Source: Spongiivirga sp046524175 (GTDB lineage Bacteria > Bacteroidota > Bacteroidia > Flavobacteriales > Flavobacteriaceae). Taken from it: DNA of 64,000 bases. The notes under the pieces are model-generated. The model was not told the DNA's origin, did no database searches, and was given only the letters and a program-made list of their open reading frames with translations. A program made the translations under genes and the position numbers. The stretch covers positions 77,179 through 141,178 of the forward strand of contig NZ_JBEFZF010000009.1 in assembly GCF_046524175.1 (NCBI RefSeq). The letters are read 5' to 3'. Shown piece by piece: positions 17,737 through 25,758 of the stretch (positions are counted from its first letter, which is position 1; each line of letters starts with the position of its first letter).

Positions 17737-17895
17737 ATGAACAAGTCAATATTTAATCTGATAGAAATATTCAGAAAAGGAAATAAAAAAATCATCAATA
17801 CTATTTCTCCTAAATCTCATTGTGAGTTAAAAAGTCATCATGATTTCTATTGTGAGGCTGAAAAACCATTTATCACTAAAGAAAACATTGTTTAG
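17737..17895 (+). CDS. Small ORF, 52 residues, unknown function
   Basis: ATG at 17737 to TAG at 17893-17895. It is preceded by the purine-rich AAGAAGAAAGGAAAAT, and by a promoter-like CATCTTTG at 17676-17683 with the 26-bp repeat upstream. The product is basic, starting MNKSIFNLIEIFRKGNKK, with two cysteines (C29, C39) and several histidines in the SHCELKSHHDFYCEAE part, which could bind a metal. No signal peptide or membrane helix. Its stop codon touches the second repeat copy. I do not recognise a family; the leader layout is the main argument that it is translated. Confidence 0.5.
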   Translation: MNKSIFNLIEIFRKGNKKIINTISPKSHCELKSHHDFYCEAEKPFITKENIV

Positions 17896-17920
17896 GAAAA
17901 ATTGACACGCACTAAGGAAA
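17895..17920 (+). repeat. 26-bp direct repeat, copy 2 (candidate activator site)
   Basis: Second copy, core TTGACACGCACTAAGG, 37 bases before GACATTTG, the likely -7 box of the carboxymuconolactone decarboxylase gene. The rest of 17579-18023 holds only the 52-aa ORF and the two promoter regions. Confidence 0.7.
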
Positions 17921-18023
17921 ATTGTTCATCGTATCGCACGGAACTACATCCGACATTTGCCTAAGAAATTAGAAATCACAAACCATAAACTCCTTTTAAA
18001 AGGGAAAACAAAAAAATAAAATT

Positions 18024-18572
18024 ATGAGCACATTTAATGTACCAACTAGAGAAGAAGTAAGTAGTAACAACCAAGCAATTTTTGACAATTTAAAAAGCAA
18101 ACTTGGATTCGTTCCAAATTTATATGCTACCTATGCCCACTCAGAAAATGCATTGGGTAATTATTTAGCACTTTCAGGAGCAAAAACTTCGTTGAGCGCT
18201 AAAGAAAAAGAAGTTGTAAACTTAGCTGTTAGTCAAGTAAACAATTGTGAATATTGTTTAGCAGCCCATACTGCAATAGGGAAAATGAACGGATTTAATG
18301 ACGAGCAAATTCTTGAAATTAGAACCGGTAGCGCATCATTTGATACCAAAACAAACGCATTAGCTGCTTTAGCAAAAAACATTACCGAAAATAGAGGACG
18401 AGCAGATGAATCAGTAGTAAATAACTTCTTCGACGCTGGTTATAATAAAGAAAATTTAGTAGATACCATTGTTTTAGTAGGTGATAAAACTATTTCAAAC
18501 TATTTACATAGCACAACGCAAATCCCAGTAGATTTTCCTGCTGCTCCAGCATTAGAAACAGCATTAGTATAA
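18024..18572 (+). CDS. Carboxymuconolactone decarboxylase / AhpD-like protein
   Basis: 182 residues, all-helical CMD fold. The redox motif is intact: Cys75 and Cys78 in NCEYCLAAH with His82, as in AhpD-type peroxidases. This suggests a thiol-based alkyl hydroperoxide reductase activity rather than a true decarboxylase. The promoter is preceded by the 26-bp repeat shared with the small ORF upstream. The cupredoxin-like gene follows 66 bases later. Both may belong to an oxidative or metal stress response; this is inference. Confidence 0.93.
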   Translation: MSTFNVPTREEVSSNNQAIFDNLKSKLGFVPNLYATYAHSENALGNYLALSGAKTSLSAKEKEVVNLAVSQVNNCEYCLAAHTAIGKMNGFNDEQILEIRTGSASFDTKTNALAALAKNITENRGRADESVVNNFFDAGYNKENLVDTIVLVGDKTISNYLHSTTQIPVDFPAAPALETALV

Positions 18573-18638
18573 CCATTAATATAAATTCAATTATTAACAT
18601 TTAAACAAAAGGTTTCCGCTAACGCGGGAAAAGAAATT

Positions 18639-19031
18639 ATGAAAAAAGTAATCTCAGTATTCGTATTAGTATTCGCAGTAGCATTTTCAGCAAACGCTCA
18701 AGAAAAAATGATGAAAGAAGCTGCAACTAAAACTATAGCACTTGAACAGACCAAAGGTGAGTTCACTCAAAAACAAATTACTGTTAATGCAGGTACCTAT
18801 GTATTTGAAATTTCAAATAACGGAGTAGGTCATGACGTAGGATTTGTTCTGGTTAAAAAAGGTCAAGATATTTCTAAACCAGAAAACCACATTAAAACTG
18901 CTTATGTAACGGAAGTGGTAAAAGACGGTAAGACACAAACATCAAAAGCAACAAAATTGGCGAAGGGTGAATATGTGTACTTCTGTCCACTAAACCCAAC
19001 TTCAACTGATAATACATTGACTGTACAATAA
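18639..19031 (+). CDS. Secreted cupredoxin-like protein with an incomplete copper site
   Basis: 130 residues with a signal peptide (1-20, ending SANAQ). The beta-barrel pattern of plastocyanin-like proteins is present: GTYVFEISNNGVGHDVGF and GEYVYFCP. A type 1 copper site needs His-Cys-His and usually Met. His65 and Cys116 are seen, but after the cysteine the sequence runs PLNPTSTDNT with no second His or Met. Copper binding of the usual kind is therefore doubtful. A hairpin terminator follows directly. Confidence 0.85.
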   Translation: MKKVISVFVLVFAVAFSANAQEKMMKEAATKTIALEQTKGEFTQKQITVNAGTYVFEISNNGVGHDVGFVLVKKGQDISKPENHIKTAYVTEVVKDGKTQTSKATKLAKGEYVYFCPLNPTSTDNTLTVQ

Positions 19032-19055
19032 TACAGTTAGATGCTTACAAAGTGA

Positions 19056-19084
19056 AAAGGCTTCCAGGTTTGGAAGCCTTTTTA
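19056..19084 (+). terminator. Rho-independent terminator
   Basis: Perfect 11-bp stem AAAGGCTTCCA / TGGAAGCCTTT with a 4-base loop and a following T run, ending the cupredoxin transcript. A related hairpin occurs at 20643-20668. Confidence 0.88.
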
Positions 19085-19104
19085 TTGTCAACAATTCCGG
19101 ACGC

Positions 19105-20625
19105 CTATTTTTTAGTAGCATTCAACTCCTCAAAAAAGAAATCATCGTTAGGCACCTCAAATTTTATACCTTTCACCTGATGATTGTTATCTGTGGTAAA
19201 CTGTACGGTGCCGAATGAAAACCAAGGCTGATCTTTTTCCCATATTATTTTATAGGTATCATAATGCCAGTGCTCCAACCTTGCTTTAAGGTCTTGCGCC
19301 CTAGTAAAATCGAGTATTATCGCTCCATTTTTTTCATATACTTTGATGGGTCCATGGCCCTTTGGCATATAGGTACCAGAAATAGCTTCCGTTGTTAATG
19401 AAGGTTTCGTTTCTTCCACTCTTTTAGCCTTAAGATCAGAAATTCTGGTATCACTTGCATAATACCGATCACTGTTGACTTTAAAAAAATTAGACCAATC
19501 TTTTTCTTTTCTACCTAAGTATCGGTCAAATACATAGTATGCAATTGCACTTGTTGGCACCTTAACGCCATTGGTCAGTACTACGACACCGAGGTTGAGA
19601 TCTGGAAGTAAATTAACCGTAGAAATCATTCCGTCGTATCCTCCACCATGTCGTACCATATATTTACCTTGGTAGTCACCCAAAAACCAACCAAGGCCAT
19701 ATCCCGCCCATCGGTTACCAAAATCGTTTTTACCAACATGATTCCTAGTCATCGTTGTATGCGGCCGCCACATTTGGTTTCTACTTGTTTTGCTGAATAA
19801 AGTGTCTTTCTCAATTATCCCATGGTTCAGGTTTGCTGCTATCCATAATCCCATATCATGAACACTTGACAGCAGTCCACCAGTTGCCTGTACATTATCC
19901 CATGAAACCCAGGGTGTAACAGAGTGCTTTCCATCTCGATATTTATGTGGGGTTGCATAATTTCCTTTTTGGGCTAACATCGACACACTAGGAACTGTTC
20001 TTGTCATACCAACAGGGTCAAGAATACGCTCTTGTACATTTTCAGCCCAACTTTTACCAGTAACTTCCTCAATAACCTTACCTGCTGTAATAAACATTAA
20101 ATTGGAATATCCATATCCGCTTCGAAACGGATAAGACTTTTTTACATGTTTAATGTTTTTTATAATTTCTTCTGATGTAAAATCACTGCGATACCATCCA
20201 GTATCCCCGTGAAAAGTTCCCAATCCTACACGATGGCTCAGCAAATCTCTTATCGTAATCATTCCTGAGATAGTAGGATCGTATACCTCAAAATATGGGA
20301 TATACTGCTGAACCGGATCATCCCATTGAATTTCACCCTCTTCTACCAATTGTGCAATCATAGCACTGGTAAAGGCCTTTGTATTACTGGCTATGGCGTA
20401 CAACGTATGCTCATCATTTTTGTCAGGTTTTCCCAGCTCTTTGACCCCATATCCCTTTTCAAAAACGATCTCACCATCTTTAACAATTGCAACACTTAAG
20501 CCAGGAACGCCCCATTGTTCGACCGCGTTTTCAATGTACTTATCGAGCTTTTTAAGATTAACTTTTTGTGCCTGAACACCTGATAAAACAAGGAAGAGGC
20601 AAATTGAAACTATACTTCGTAACAT
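19105..20625 (-). CDS. Secreted class C beta-lactamase-type serine hydrolase with C-terminal DUF3471
   Basis: 506 residues. Signal peptide 1-20. The nucleophile motif SxxK is at Ser80-Lys83 (ASNTKAF), the second motif YxN appears as GYSNLMF, and the third motif is HGGGYDG. Residues after about 400 resemble the DUF3471 beta domain that often follows these hydrolases. Likely substrates are peptides, D-amino-acid compounds or esters; antibiotic hydrolysis should not be inferred from fold alone. It starts just after the clpP terminator. Confidence 0.93.
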   Translation of the reverse strand: MLRSIVSICLFLVLSGVQAQKVNLKKLDKYIENAVEQWGVPGLSVAIVKDGEIVFEKGYGVKELGKPDKNDEHTLYAIASNTKAFTSAMIAQLVEEGEIQWDDPVQQYIPYFEVYDPTISGMITIRDLLSHRVGLGTFHGDTGWYRSDFTSEEIIKNIKHVKKSYPFRSGYGYSNLMFITAGKVIEEVTGKSWAENVQERILDPVGMTRTVPSVSMLAQKGNYATPHKYRDGKHSVTPWVSWDNVQATGGLLSSVHDMGLWIAANLNHGIIEKDTLFSKTSRNQMWRPHTTMTRNHVGKNDFGNRWAGYGLGWFLGDYQGKYMVRHGGGYDGMISTVNLLPDLNLGVVVLTNGVKVPTSAIAYYVFDRYLGRKEKDWSNFFKVNSDRYYASDTRISDLKAKRVEETKPSLTTEAISGTYMPKGHGPIKVYEKNGAIILDFTRAQDLKARLEHWHYDTYKIIWEKDQPWFSFGTVQFTTDNNHQVKGIKFEVPNDDFFFEELNATKK

Positions 20626-20642
20626 ACACTTTATTAAAAAAG

Positions 20643-20668
20643 AAAGGCTCCCTTATTTGGAAGCCTTT
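20643..20668 (-). terminator. Terminator of clpP
   Basis: Stem AAAGGCTCCC / GGAAGCCTTT with one mismatch. On the minus strand it is followed by TCTTTTTTAATA. It lies 18 bases beyond the clpP stop. Confidence 0.75.
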
Positions 20669-20685
20669 TTATATTATTTATTCAA

Positions 20686-21234
20686 TTATTCTAAAATCCC
20701 ATCGACAATGCCATAGTCAACAGATTCCTGCGCATCCATCCAGTAATCACGGTTAAAATCTTTCATCACTTTCTCGAAAGACTGCCCACAATTATCCGCT
20801 AATAATCTAGCGCTAAGTTCTTTTGTTTTAATAATTTCTTTTGCCTGAATCTCGATATTCGACGCCTGCCCCTGAGCACCTCCACTAGGTTGGTGAATCA
20901 TCACCTTTGCATGTGGCTGAATAAATCTTCTTCCCTTTTTACCCACGGATAACATAATAGATCCCATGGAAGCAGCCAAACCTGTACAAATAGTAGATAC
21001 CGGGCTTTTTAAACTTTTAACGGTATCGTACATCGCAAAACCAGAGGTGACATAACCACCAGGACTATTAATATACAGTTGAATTTCGTCGTTACTAATA
21101 CTATCTAAATACATTAAACGCTCTATCACATGTTTCGCTGATTTATCATCGACCATTCCCCACAAAAACACCTTTCGTTCTTCGAGCATTCTTTGATCTA
21201 TAAGATCTTGTATTTTATTCTTTTTTTCTTTCAT
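20686..21234 (-). CDS. clpP: ATP-dependent Clp protease proteolytic subunit
   Basis: 182 residues from the ATG at 21234; the reading frame opens three codons earlier at a TTG, which I consider less likely. The catalytic triad is visible: Ser89 in LAASMGS, His114 in MIHQPSGG and Asp163 in FNRDYWMDA. The GG pair in NSPGGYVTSG is present. It lacks the propeptide of main ClpP proteins and no clpX lies next to it, so it may be a second ClpP paralogue. It needs an AAA+ partner encoded elsewhere. Confidence 0.94.
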   Translation of the reverse strand: MKEKKNKIQDLIDQRMLEERKVFLWGMVDDKSAKHVIERLMYLDSISNDEIQLYINSPGGYVTSGFAMYDTVKSLKSPVSTICTGLAASMGSIMLSVGKKGRRFIQPHAKVMIHQPSGGAQGQASNIEIQAKEIIKTKELSARLLADNCGQSFEKVMKDFNRDYWMDAQESVDYGIVDGILE

Positions 21235-21345
21235 TATGTACAATCGTATTTTACCCTATAAAAATAAACAATATTCAACTACTACGCTATTCGTTGAAAC
21301 GTCGTTAAATTCTTATTTTTATCCTCTCAAAAAGAAACCATTACG

Positions 21346-22026
21346 ATGAAAAAAATAGCGATCATTTTATTAAGTATCACTTTATTTACAGGCTGTAAAT
21401 CGAATAAGAAAGAGGAAGCAGTTACAGAAACTTCTGTCGATGACCGAAGCGTTCAAGAAAAAATAGCAGATGCTTATGGTATTAAAAACTGGCATAAAGT
21501 AAATGAAATTCGCTTTACATTTAATGTGGACAGACCAGATAATCACTACGAGCGTGCTTGGTCTTGGAAACCAAAAACAGCAGATGTTACGGTGAAGACA
21601 GAAGAAGGTGAAGTTCGTTTCAATACCAAGAATTTAACCGAGGCGGATATGGTCTCCGATCAGCGTTTTATCAACGATAAATATTGGTTGTTAGCACCAT
21701 TTCAATTAATCTGGGATCGAACGGCTACCATTACTAATCAGGATAGTATTCAATCTCCAATAGGAGGAGAAATGCTTGGCAAACTAACTATTACGTATCC
21801 CTCAGAAGGTGGGTATACCCCCGGTGATGCCTATGACTTTTTCTATGATAAAGACTACTTAATAAAAGAATGGGTGTTTAGAAAAAGTAATGCTGCTGAA
21901 CCCAGTATGATAACCACTTGGGAGAAAAATGAAGATTTTAATGGTTTAACTATAGCAACAAGTCATTACTCTCCAGATCGAGAATTGCAATTATACTTTA
22001 CCGATATCGAGGTAATTACAAATTGA
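21346..22026 (+). CDS. Lipoprotein of unknown function
   Basis: 226 residues. The signal ends in a lipobox (LFTGC, lipidated Cys16), so it is lipid-anchored in the envelope. The mature part is rich in beta strands with paired aromatic residues (NHYERAWSWKPKTADVTV, KYWLLAPFQLIWDRTA). A lipoprotein carrier-like beta fold is possible but not shown. Its neighbours, clpP upstream (divergent) and the YjdI/GNAT fusion downstream (convergent), give no functional clue. Confidence 0.85.
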   Translation: MKKIAIILLSITLFTGCKSNKKEEAVTETSVDDRSVQEKIADAYGIKNWHKVNEIRFTFNVDRPDNHYERAWSWKPKTADVTVKTEEGEVRFNTKNLTEADMVSDQRFINDKYWLLAPFQLIWDRTATITNQDSIQSPIGGEMLGKLTITYPSEGGYTPGDAYDFFYDKDYLIKEWVFRKSNAAEPSMITTWEKNEDFNGLTIATSHYSPDRELQLYFTDIEVITN

Positions 22027-22057
22027 TAAAAATACATAATCAATCTAGACAACTTCT

Positions 22058-22588
22058 TTAGCCTAGGTTGTAACGTTCAGAAACAATATCAAGCCATTCA
22101 GGATGCCGTTTTATGTACATCGCAACGAAGGGACATAAAGGGGCAAGTGGTTTTTGTTTTTCCTTTACAATTTGCAATACTTGTCGTACCATTGCTGATG
22201 CAATGCCCTTGCCTTCTAATTCCTTTGGCACCTCGGTATGGGTCAAATAAAAACTGTCTTTCGCATCAATATATTCCATAATGGCAAGTTGACCGTTTAC
22301 CTTTAATTCAAAACGTTTTTGGTCCTTGTTATCAACAATTGGCATATCGTTAGCTATACTATTATTTTCAATATCCTCTAACAAATAATAGGTTAAAGCA
22401 CCAGACGGACATTTACTAACCTGTGCTTTTATTTGGTCAGCGGTAGCATTTTCTAGGGTAATCCAAGGTTTTTCTGCTGGCTTGTATACCTCAGGAAGAG
22501 TCTTGACACAAACACCTGAATGCGTGCAGCGTTTTGGTTTCCAAATGACAGTCAAATCTTCTTTTTTGTATTCTTTTCTTAGATCCAT
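22058..22588 (-). CDS. Fusion of YjdI-type 4Fe-4S protein and GNAT-like acetyltransferase
   Basis: 176 residues. Residues 1-70 match the YjdI (Fer4_19) type of mono-cluster protein: Cys21 and Cys27 in KRCTHSGVCV, and Cys60 in KCPSGALTYY. Residues about 90-170 form a short YjdJ-type GNAT domain with the acetyl-CoA loop ELEGKGIASAMVRQ and the ending CPFVAMYIKRHPEW. The two parts are separate adjacent genes in E. coli; here they are one polypeptide. It is divergent from the cNMP-binding kinase gene with 89 bases between, and may share its redox context. Confidence 0.9.
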   Translation of the reverse strand: MDLRKEYKKEDLTVIWKPKRCTHSGVCVKTLPEVYKPAEKPWITLENATADQIKAQVSKCPSGALTYYLLEDIENNSIANDMPIVDNKDQKRFELKVNGQLAIMEYIDAKDSFYLTHTEVPKELEGKGIASAMVRQVLQIVKEKQKPLAPLCPFVAMYIKRHPEWLDIVSERYNLG

Positions 22589-22677
22589 AACGTTAAACTA
22601 TTGTGTTGTTAAGTTACTAATAATATCAACAGAAAAGCAAATGGAAATAAGTACCTTTAAATTGGAAAAAATGAATT

Positions 22678-24069
22678 ATGTCAAACCAAAATCTTATCAT
22701 CCTAAACCAATTTCCTACCTTAAAAAACATTCCTGCTGAACAATTACAATGGCTCGCAGAGCATATAAAAATTGAAGTACTTGAGGTCGATGAATTCTTA
22801 TTTGAAAAAGGCAGCCCGATAGATAACTTATTACTCATTATTGAAGGCTCCTTTGAATTATACCAACAGGAAAATAAAAGCAAAAAGACTTTTGGCAGAT
22901 TAGATCAATACGATATTAGCGGTCTTCTTCCATTTTCTAGAGCAACCACCGCCACCGGATACGCCATTGCAAAAACCAGTGCAAAAGTTGCGAAGCTTAG
23001 CCGTCATTTAATAACAGAAATGATTAAAAAGCATTATGAATTGACAGAAGTCCTCGTGCATGAAATGAATAACCGCATCCGATCTATTACTCAAATGCAG
23101 GTACAGAATGAGAAACTAATTGCTTTGGGTAAAATATCCGCTGGACTCGCACATGAATTGAACAATCCGGCATCGGCGATTGTAAGAAGTGCCTCACTAT
23201 TACAAAACCACTTAACCACGCTTCCAGAAGATTTTAAAGCGGTCATACAGATTGATATCACCCCGGAAATGACCGATAAGATTAACGATTTTATGTATCA
23301 AAAACTTGAGCAAAAATCAAATAACCTATCGCTGCTAGCTAAAAATGAACTTGAGGACAATTTAGAGGATTGGTTTTCTGATTGCAATTTGAGCGATCAA
23401 TACGATCTGATCCCACTTTTGGTGGAGTATAACTTGAGCGTCACTGATTTAGAATATGTAAAATCTTTCTTACGAGAAGAGGATTTTAACCCCATTTTAA
23501 AATGGATAATTCAAAATATGACCACTCAGAAAACGGTCACTGATATTAAGGAAGCTTCAGCGAGAATCGAAAAATTAATTAAGTCGATAAAAAGTTATTC
23601 GTACATGGATAGGAATCTAGACACTCAACTTTTTAATATACACGACGGAATTGAAGATACCTTGACTATTCTTGATCATAAATTATCAAAAAAAGGGCAT
23701 CAAGTACTTACAGATTTTGATGAATCCTTGCCAAATATTAAAGGATTACCGGGAGAGTTAAATCAGGTATGGACCAACATTATTGATAATGCAATAGACG
23801 CGCTTCCTAACAAGGGCGGCATCCTAAAGATAAGCACAAAACATGACAAAAACTACGTGAAAGTAGTAGTAAATGACAACGGTCATGGAATTCCTGATGA
23901 TATTATTTCTCATATTTTTGAACCTTTCTATACCACCAAAGAAATTGGAAAAGGAACAGGTCTAGGTTTAGATATTGTGCTGAAAGTAATTAAACAACAC
24001 AAAGGAGAAATAAATGTAGACTCGACCGCCGGGAACACTACTTTCGAAATATGTTTGCCAATTGAATAA
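22678..24069 (+). CDS. Histidine kinase with N-terminal cyclic-nucleotide-binding-type domain
   Basis: 463 residues, no membrane segment, so cytoplasmic. Residues about 1-125 form a Crp-like cNMP-binding beta roll (FLFEKGSPIDNLLLIIEGSF, DISGLLPFSR). Then come a linker helix, a HisKA-like region with His159 in SAGLAHELNNPASAI, a long insertion and a HATPase domain (NQVWTNIIDNAIDA, DNGHGIPDD, KGTGLGLDIV). It is followed 5 bases later by the REC/TrxR-like gene and is its probable partner. The sensed ligand may or may not be a nucleotide. Confidence 0.93.
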   Translation: MSNQNLIILNQFPTLKNIPAEQLQWLAEHIKIEVLEVDEFLFEKGSPIDNLLLIIEGSFELYQQENKSKKTFGRLDQYDISGLLPFSRATTATGYAIAKTSAKVAKLSRHLITEMIKKHYELTEVLVHEMNNRIRSITQMQVQNEKLIALGKISAGLAHELNNPASAIVRSASLLQNHLTTLPEDFKAVIQIDITPEMTDKINDFMYQKLEQKSNNLSLLAKNELEDNLEDWFSDCNLSDQYDLIPLLVEYNLSVTDLEYVKSFLREEDFNPILKWIIQNMTTQKTVTDIKEASARIEKLIKSIKSYSYMDRNLDTQLFNIHDGIEDTLTILDHKLSKKGHQVLTDFDESLPNIKGLPGELNQVWTNIIDNAIDALPNKGGILKISTKHDKNYVKVVVNDNGHGIPDDIISHIFEPFYTTKEIGKGTGLGLDIVLKVIKQHKGEINVDSTAGNTTFEICLPIE

Positions 24070-24074
24070 ACGCT

Positions 24075-25748
24075 ATGAACCAACAAACAAAAAAACCGCT
24101 CATCGTATCTCTAGATGATGATGTACAAGTACTAAAAGCGTTAAAAGCCGATTTAAGAAATCGCTATAAAAATGACTACAGAATTCTTGCAACAACCTCA
24201 GCAACTGAAGCAATTGATGCGATTACTGAGTTAAAGAATCAAGGTTCCGAAGTAGCACTTTTTATTTCTGATCAACGAATGCCTGAAATGCTTGGTGTGG
24301 AATTTCTTGAAAAGGCACTTCAAGTTTTTCCAAGAGCAAAGCGAGTTCTTTTAACAGCGTATTCAGATACTGATGCAGCAATAAAAGCAATAAACGATAT
24401 TCAACTGGATTATTACTTGCTTAAACCATGGAATCCCCCGGAAGAAAAACTATACCCGGTAATTGATGATATTTTAGACGACTGGCTCGCCTCTTTTTCA
24501 CCTAATTTCAGTGGGTTGCGCATTGTTGGCTATCAATTTTCACCAAAAACACATGCTATAAAAGACTTTCTAGCAGGAAATCTTTTTCCCTATCAATTTT
24601 TAAATATTGAAAATAATGAAGAAGCCCAGCTACTTGCAAAAAACAATAACCTAAGTGATAAAGAATTGCCAACGGTCTTTTTTGAAGATGGGAGTTTTCT
24701 TCAAAATCCGGATTTAACTACAATAGGAGAAAAATTAGGACTTAATATTCATGCGACTGAAGAGTTGTATGACGTTATAATTATTGGGGCTGGTCCCGCT
24801 GGATTGGCGGCTGCAGTCTACGGAGGATCAGAAGGGTTAAGGACCTTATTAATAGATAGAAAAGCCCCAGGAGGACAAGCAGGGACAAGTTCAAGAATTG
24901 AAAATTATCTTGGTTTCCCAAATGGACTTAGTGGTCAAGACTTAGCCCGCAGGGCGATTACGCAAGCCACACGATTCGGAATTGAGTTTTTATCTCCTCA
25001 GGAAGTTGTTGACATTATGGTAAAGGACAATTACAAAGTAATTACATTGTCAAATGGGACCTCTTTAAAAAGCAAGGCACTTGTTATTACCACAGGGGTT
25101 GATTATAGAAAACTGAACAACACCGGGGTTGAAGAATTATCTGGCGCAGGTATTTATTATGGCGCTGCCACTACAGAAGCCCACTCCTGTAAAAATGGAG
25201 AAGTTTATATTGTTGGTGGGGGGAATAGTGCTGGGCAAGGAGCCATGTATTTATCAAAATTCGCTACAAATGTTTTTATTGTAATAAGAAAAGAATCATT
25301 ACAAGATACGATGTCGCAATATCTTATTGACCAAATTGACAATACGGATAATATAACATTATTAAGTTACACCGAAATAATTGAAGCCTGCGGTAATGGG
25401 CATTTAGAAAAGGTGGTGTTGCTAAATAATAAAACTAATTCGAAAGAAACTAAGGAAGCCACGGCCATGTTTATTTTTATTGGCGCTAAACCTTATACAG
25501 CTTGGACGGGAACATCGTTATTAAAGGATGAAAAAGGTTTTTTACTAACCGGCAGAGCTGTTTTAGACCATCAAGAAGGTCAAAAAATATGGAAACAAGA
25601 AAAAGACCCTTACTTACTAGAAACCAGCATTCCCGGTATCTTTGCGGCTGGTGATGTAAGAAGTGGAGCAATGAATCGTGTTGCCTCGGCCGTTGGCGAA
25701 GGTGCCATGGCCATAAGTTTTGTACACAAATTTTTAGCTGAAAACTAA
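24075..25748 (+). CDS. Response regulator fused to glutaredoxin-like and thioredoxin-reductase-like domains
   Basis: 557 residues. A receiver domain (1-125) has Asp66 in ISDQRMPEM and Lys117 in LKPW. A glutaredoxin-like fold (about 147-222) follows, in which the usual CPxC position reads FSPKTH. Then comes an FAD/NAD(P)-binding thioredoxin-reductase-like region (about 232-557) with GAGPAG at 238-243, GGGNSAGQ at 381-388 and a C-terminal AAGDVRSG. The redox CxxC place reads YGAATT, so both disulfides are missing. It cannot reduce thioredoxin in the usual way and may instead pass electrons from NAD(P)H to another acceptor, or act as a redox sensor controlled by phosphorylation. Operon with the kinase. 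Confidence 0.92.
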   Translation: MNQQTKKPLIVSLDDDVQVLKALKADLRNRYKNDYRILATTSATEAIDAITELKNQGSEVALFISDQRMPEMLGVEFLEKALQVFPRAKRVLLTAYSDTDAAIKAINDIQLDYYLLKPWNPPEEKLYPVIDDILDDWLASFSPNFSGLRIVGYQFSPKTHAIKDFLAGNLFPYQFLNIENNEEAQLLAKNNNLSDKELPTVFFEDGSFLQNPDLTTIGEKLGLNIHATEELYDVIIIGAGPAGLAAAVYGGSEGLRTLLIDRKAPGGQAGTSSRIENYLGFPNGLSGQDLARRAITQATRFGIEFLSPQEVVDIMVKDNYKVITLSNGTSLKSKALVITTGVDYRKLNNTGVEELSGAGIYYGAATTEAHSCKNGEVYIVGGGNSAGQGAMYLSKFATNVFIVIRKESLQDTMSQYLIDQIDNTDNITLLSYTEIIEACGNGHLEKVVLLNNKTNSKETKEATAMFIFIGAKPYTAWTGTSLLKDEKGFLLTGRAVLDHQEGQKIWKQEKDPYLLETSIPGIFAAGDVRSGAMNRVASAVGEGAMAISFVHKFLAEN

Positions 25749-25758
25749 AACCACATAA

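Noticed and set aside
24075..25748. Calling the flavoprotein a thioredoxin reductase (trxB)
   Set aside because: The CxxC position reads YGAATT, so disulfide reductase activity of the usual kind is not supported.
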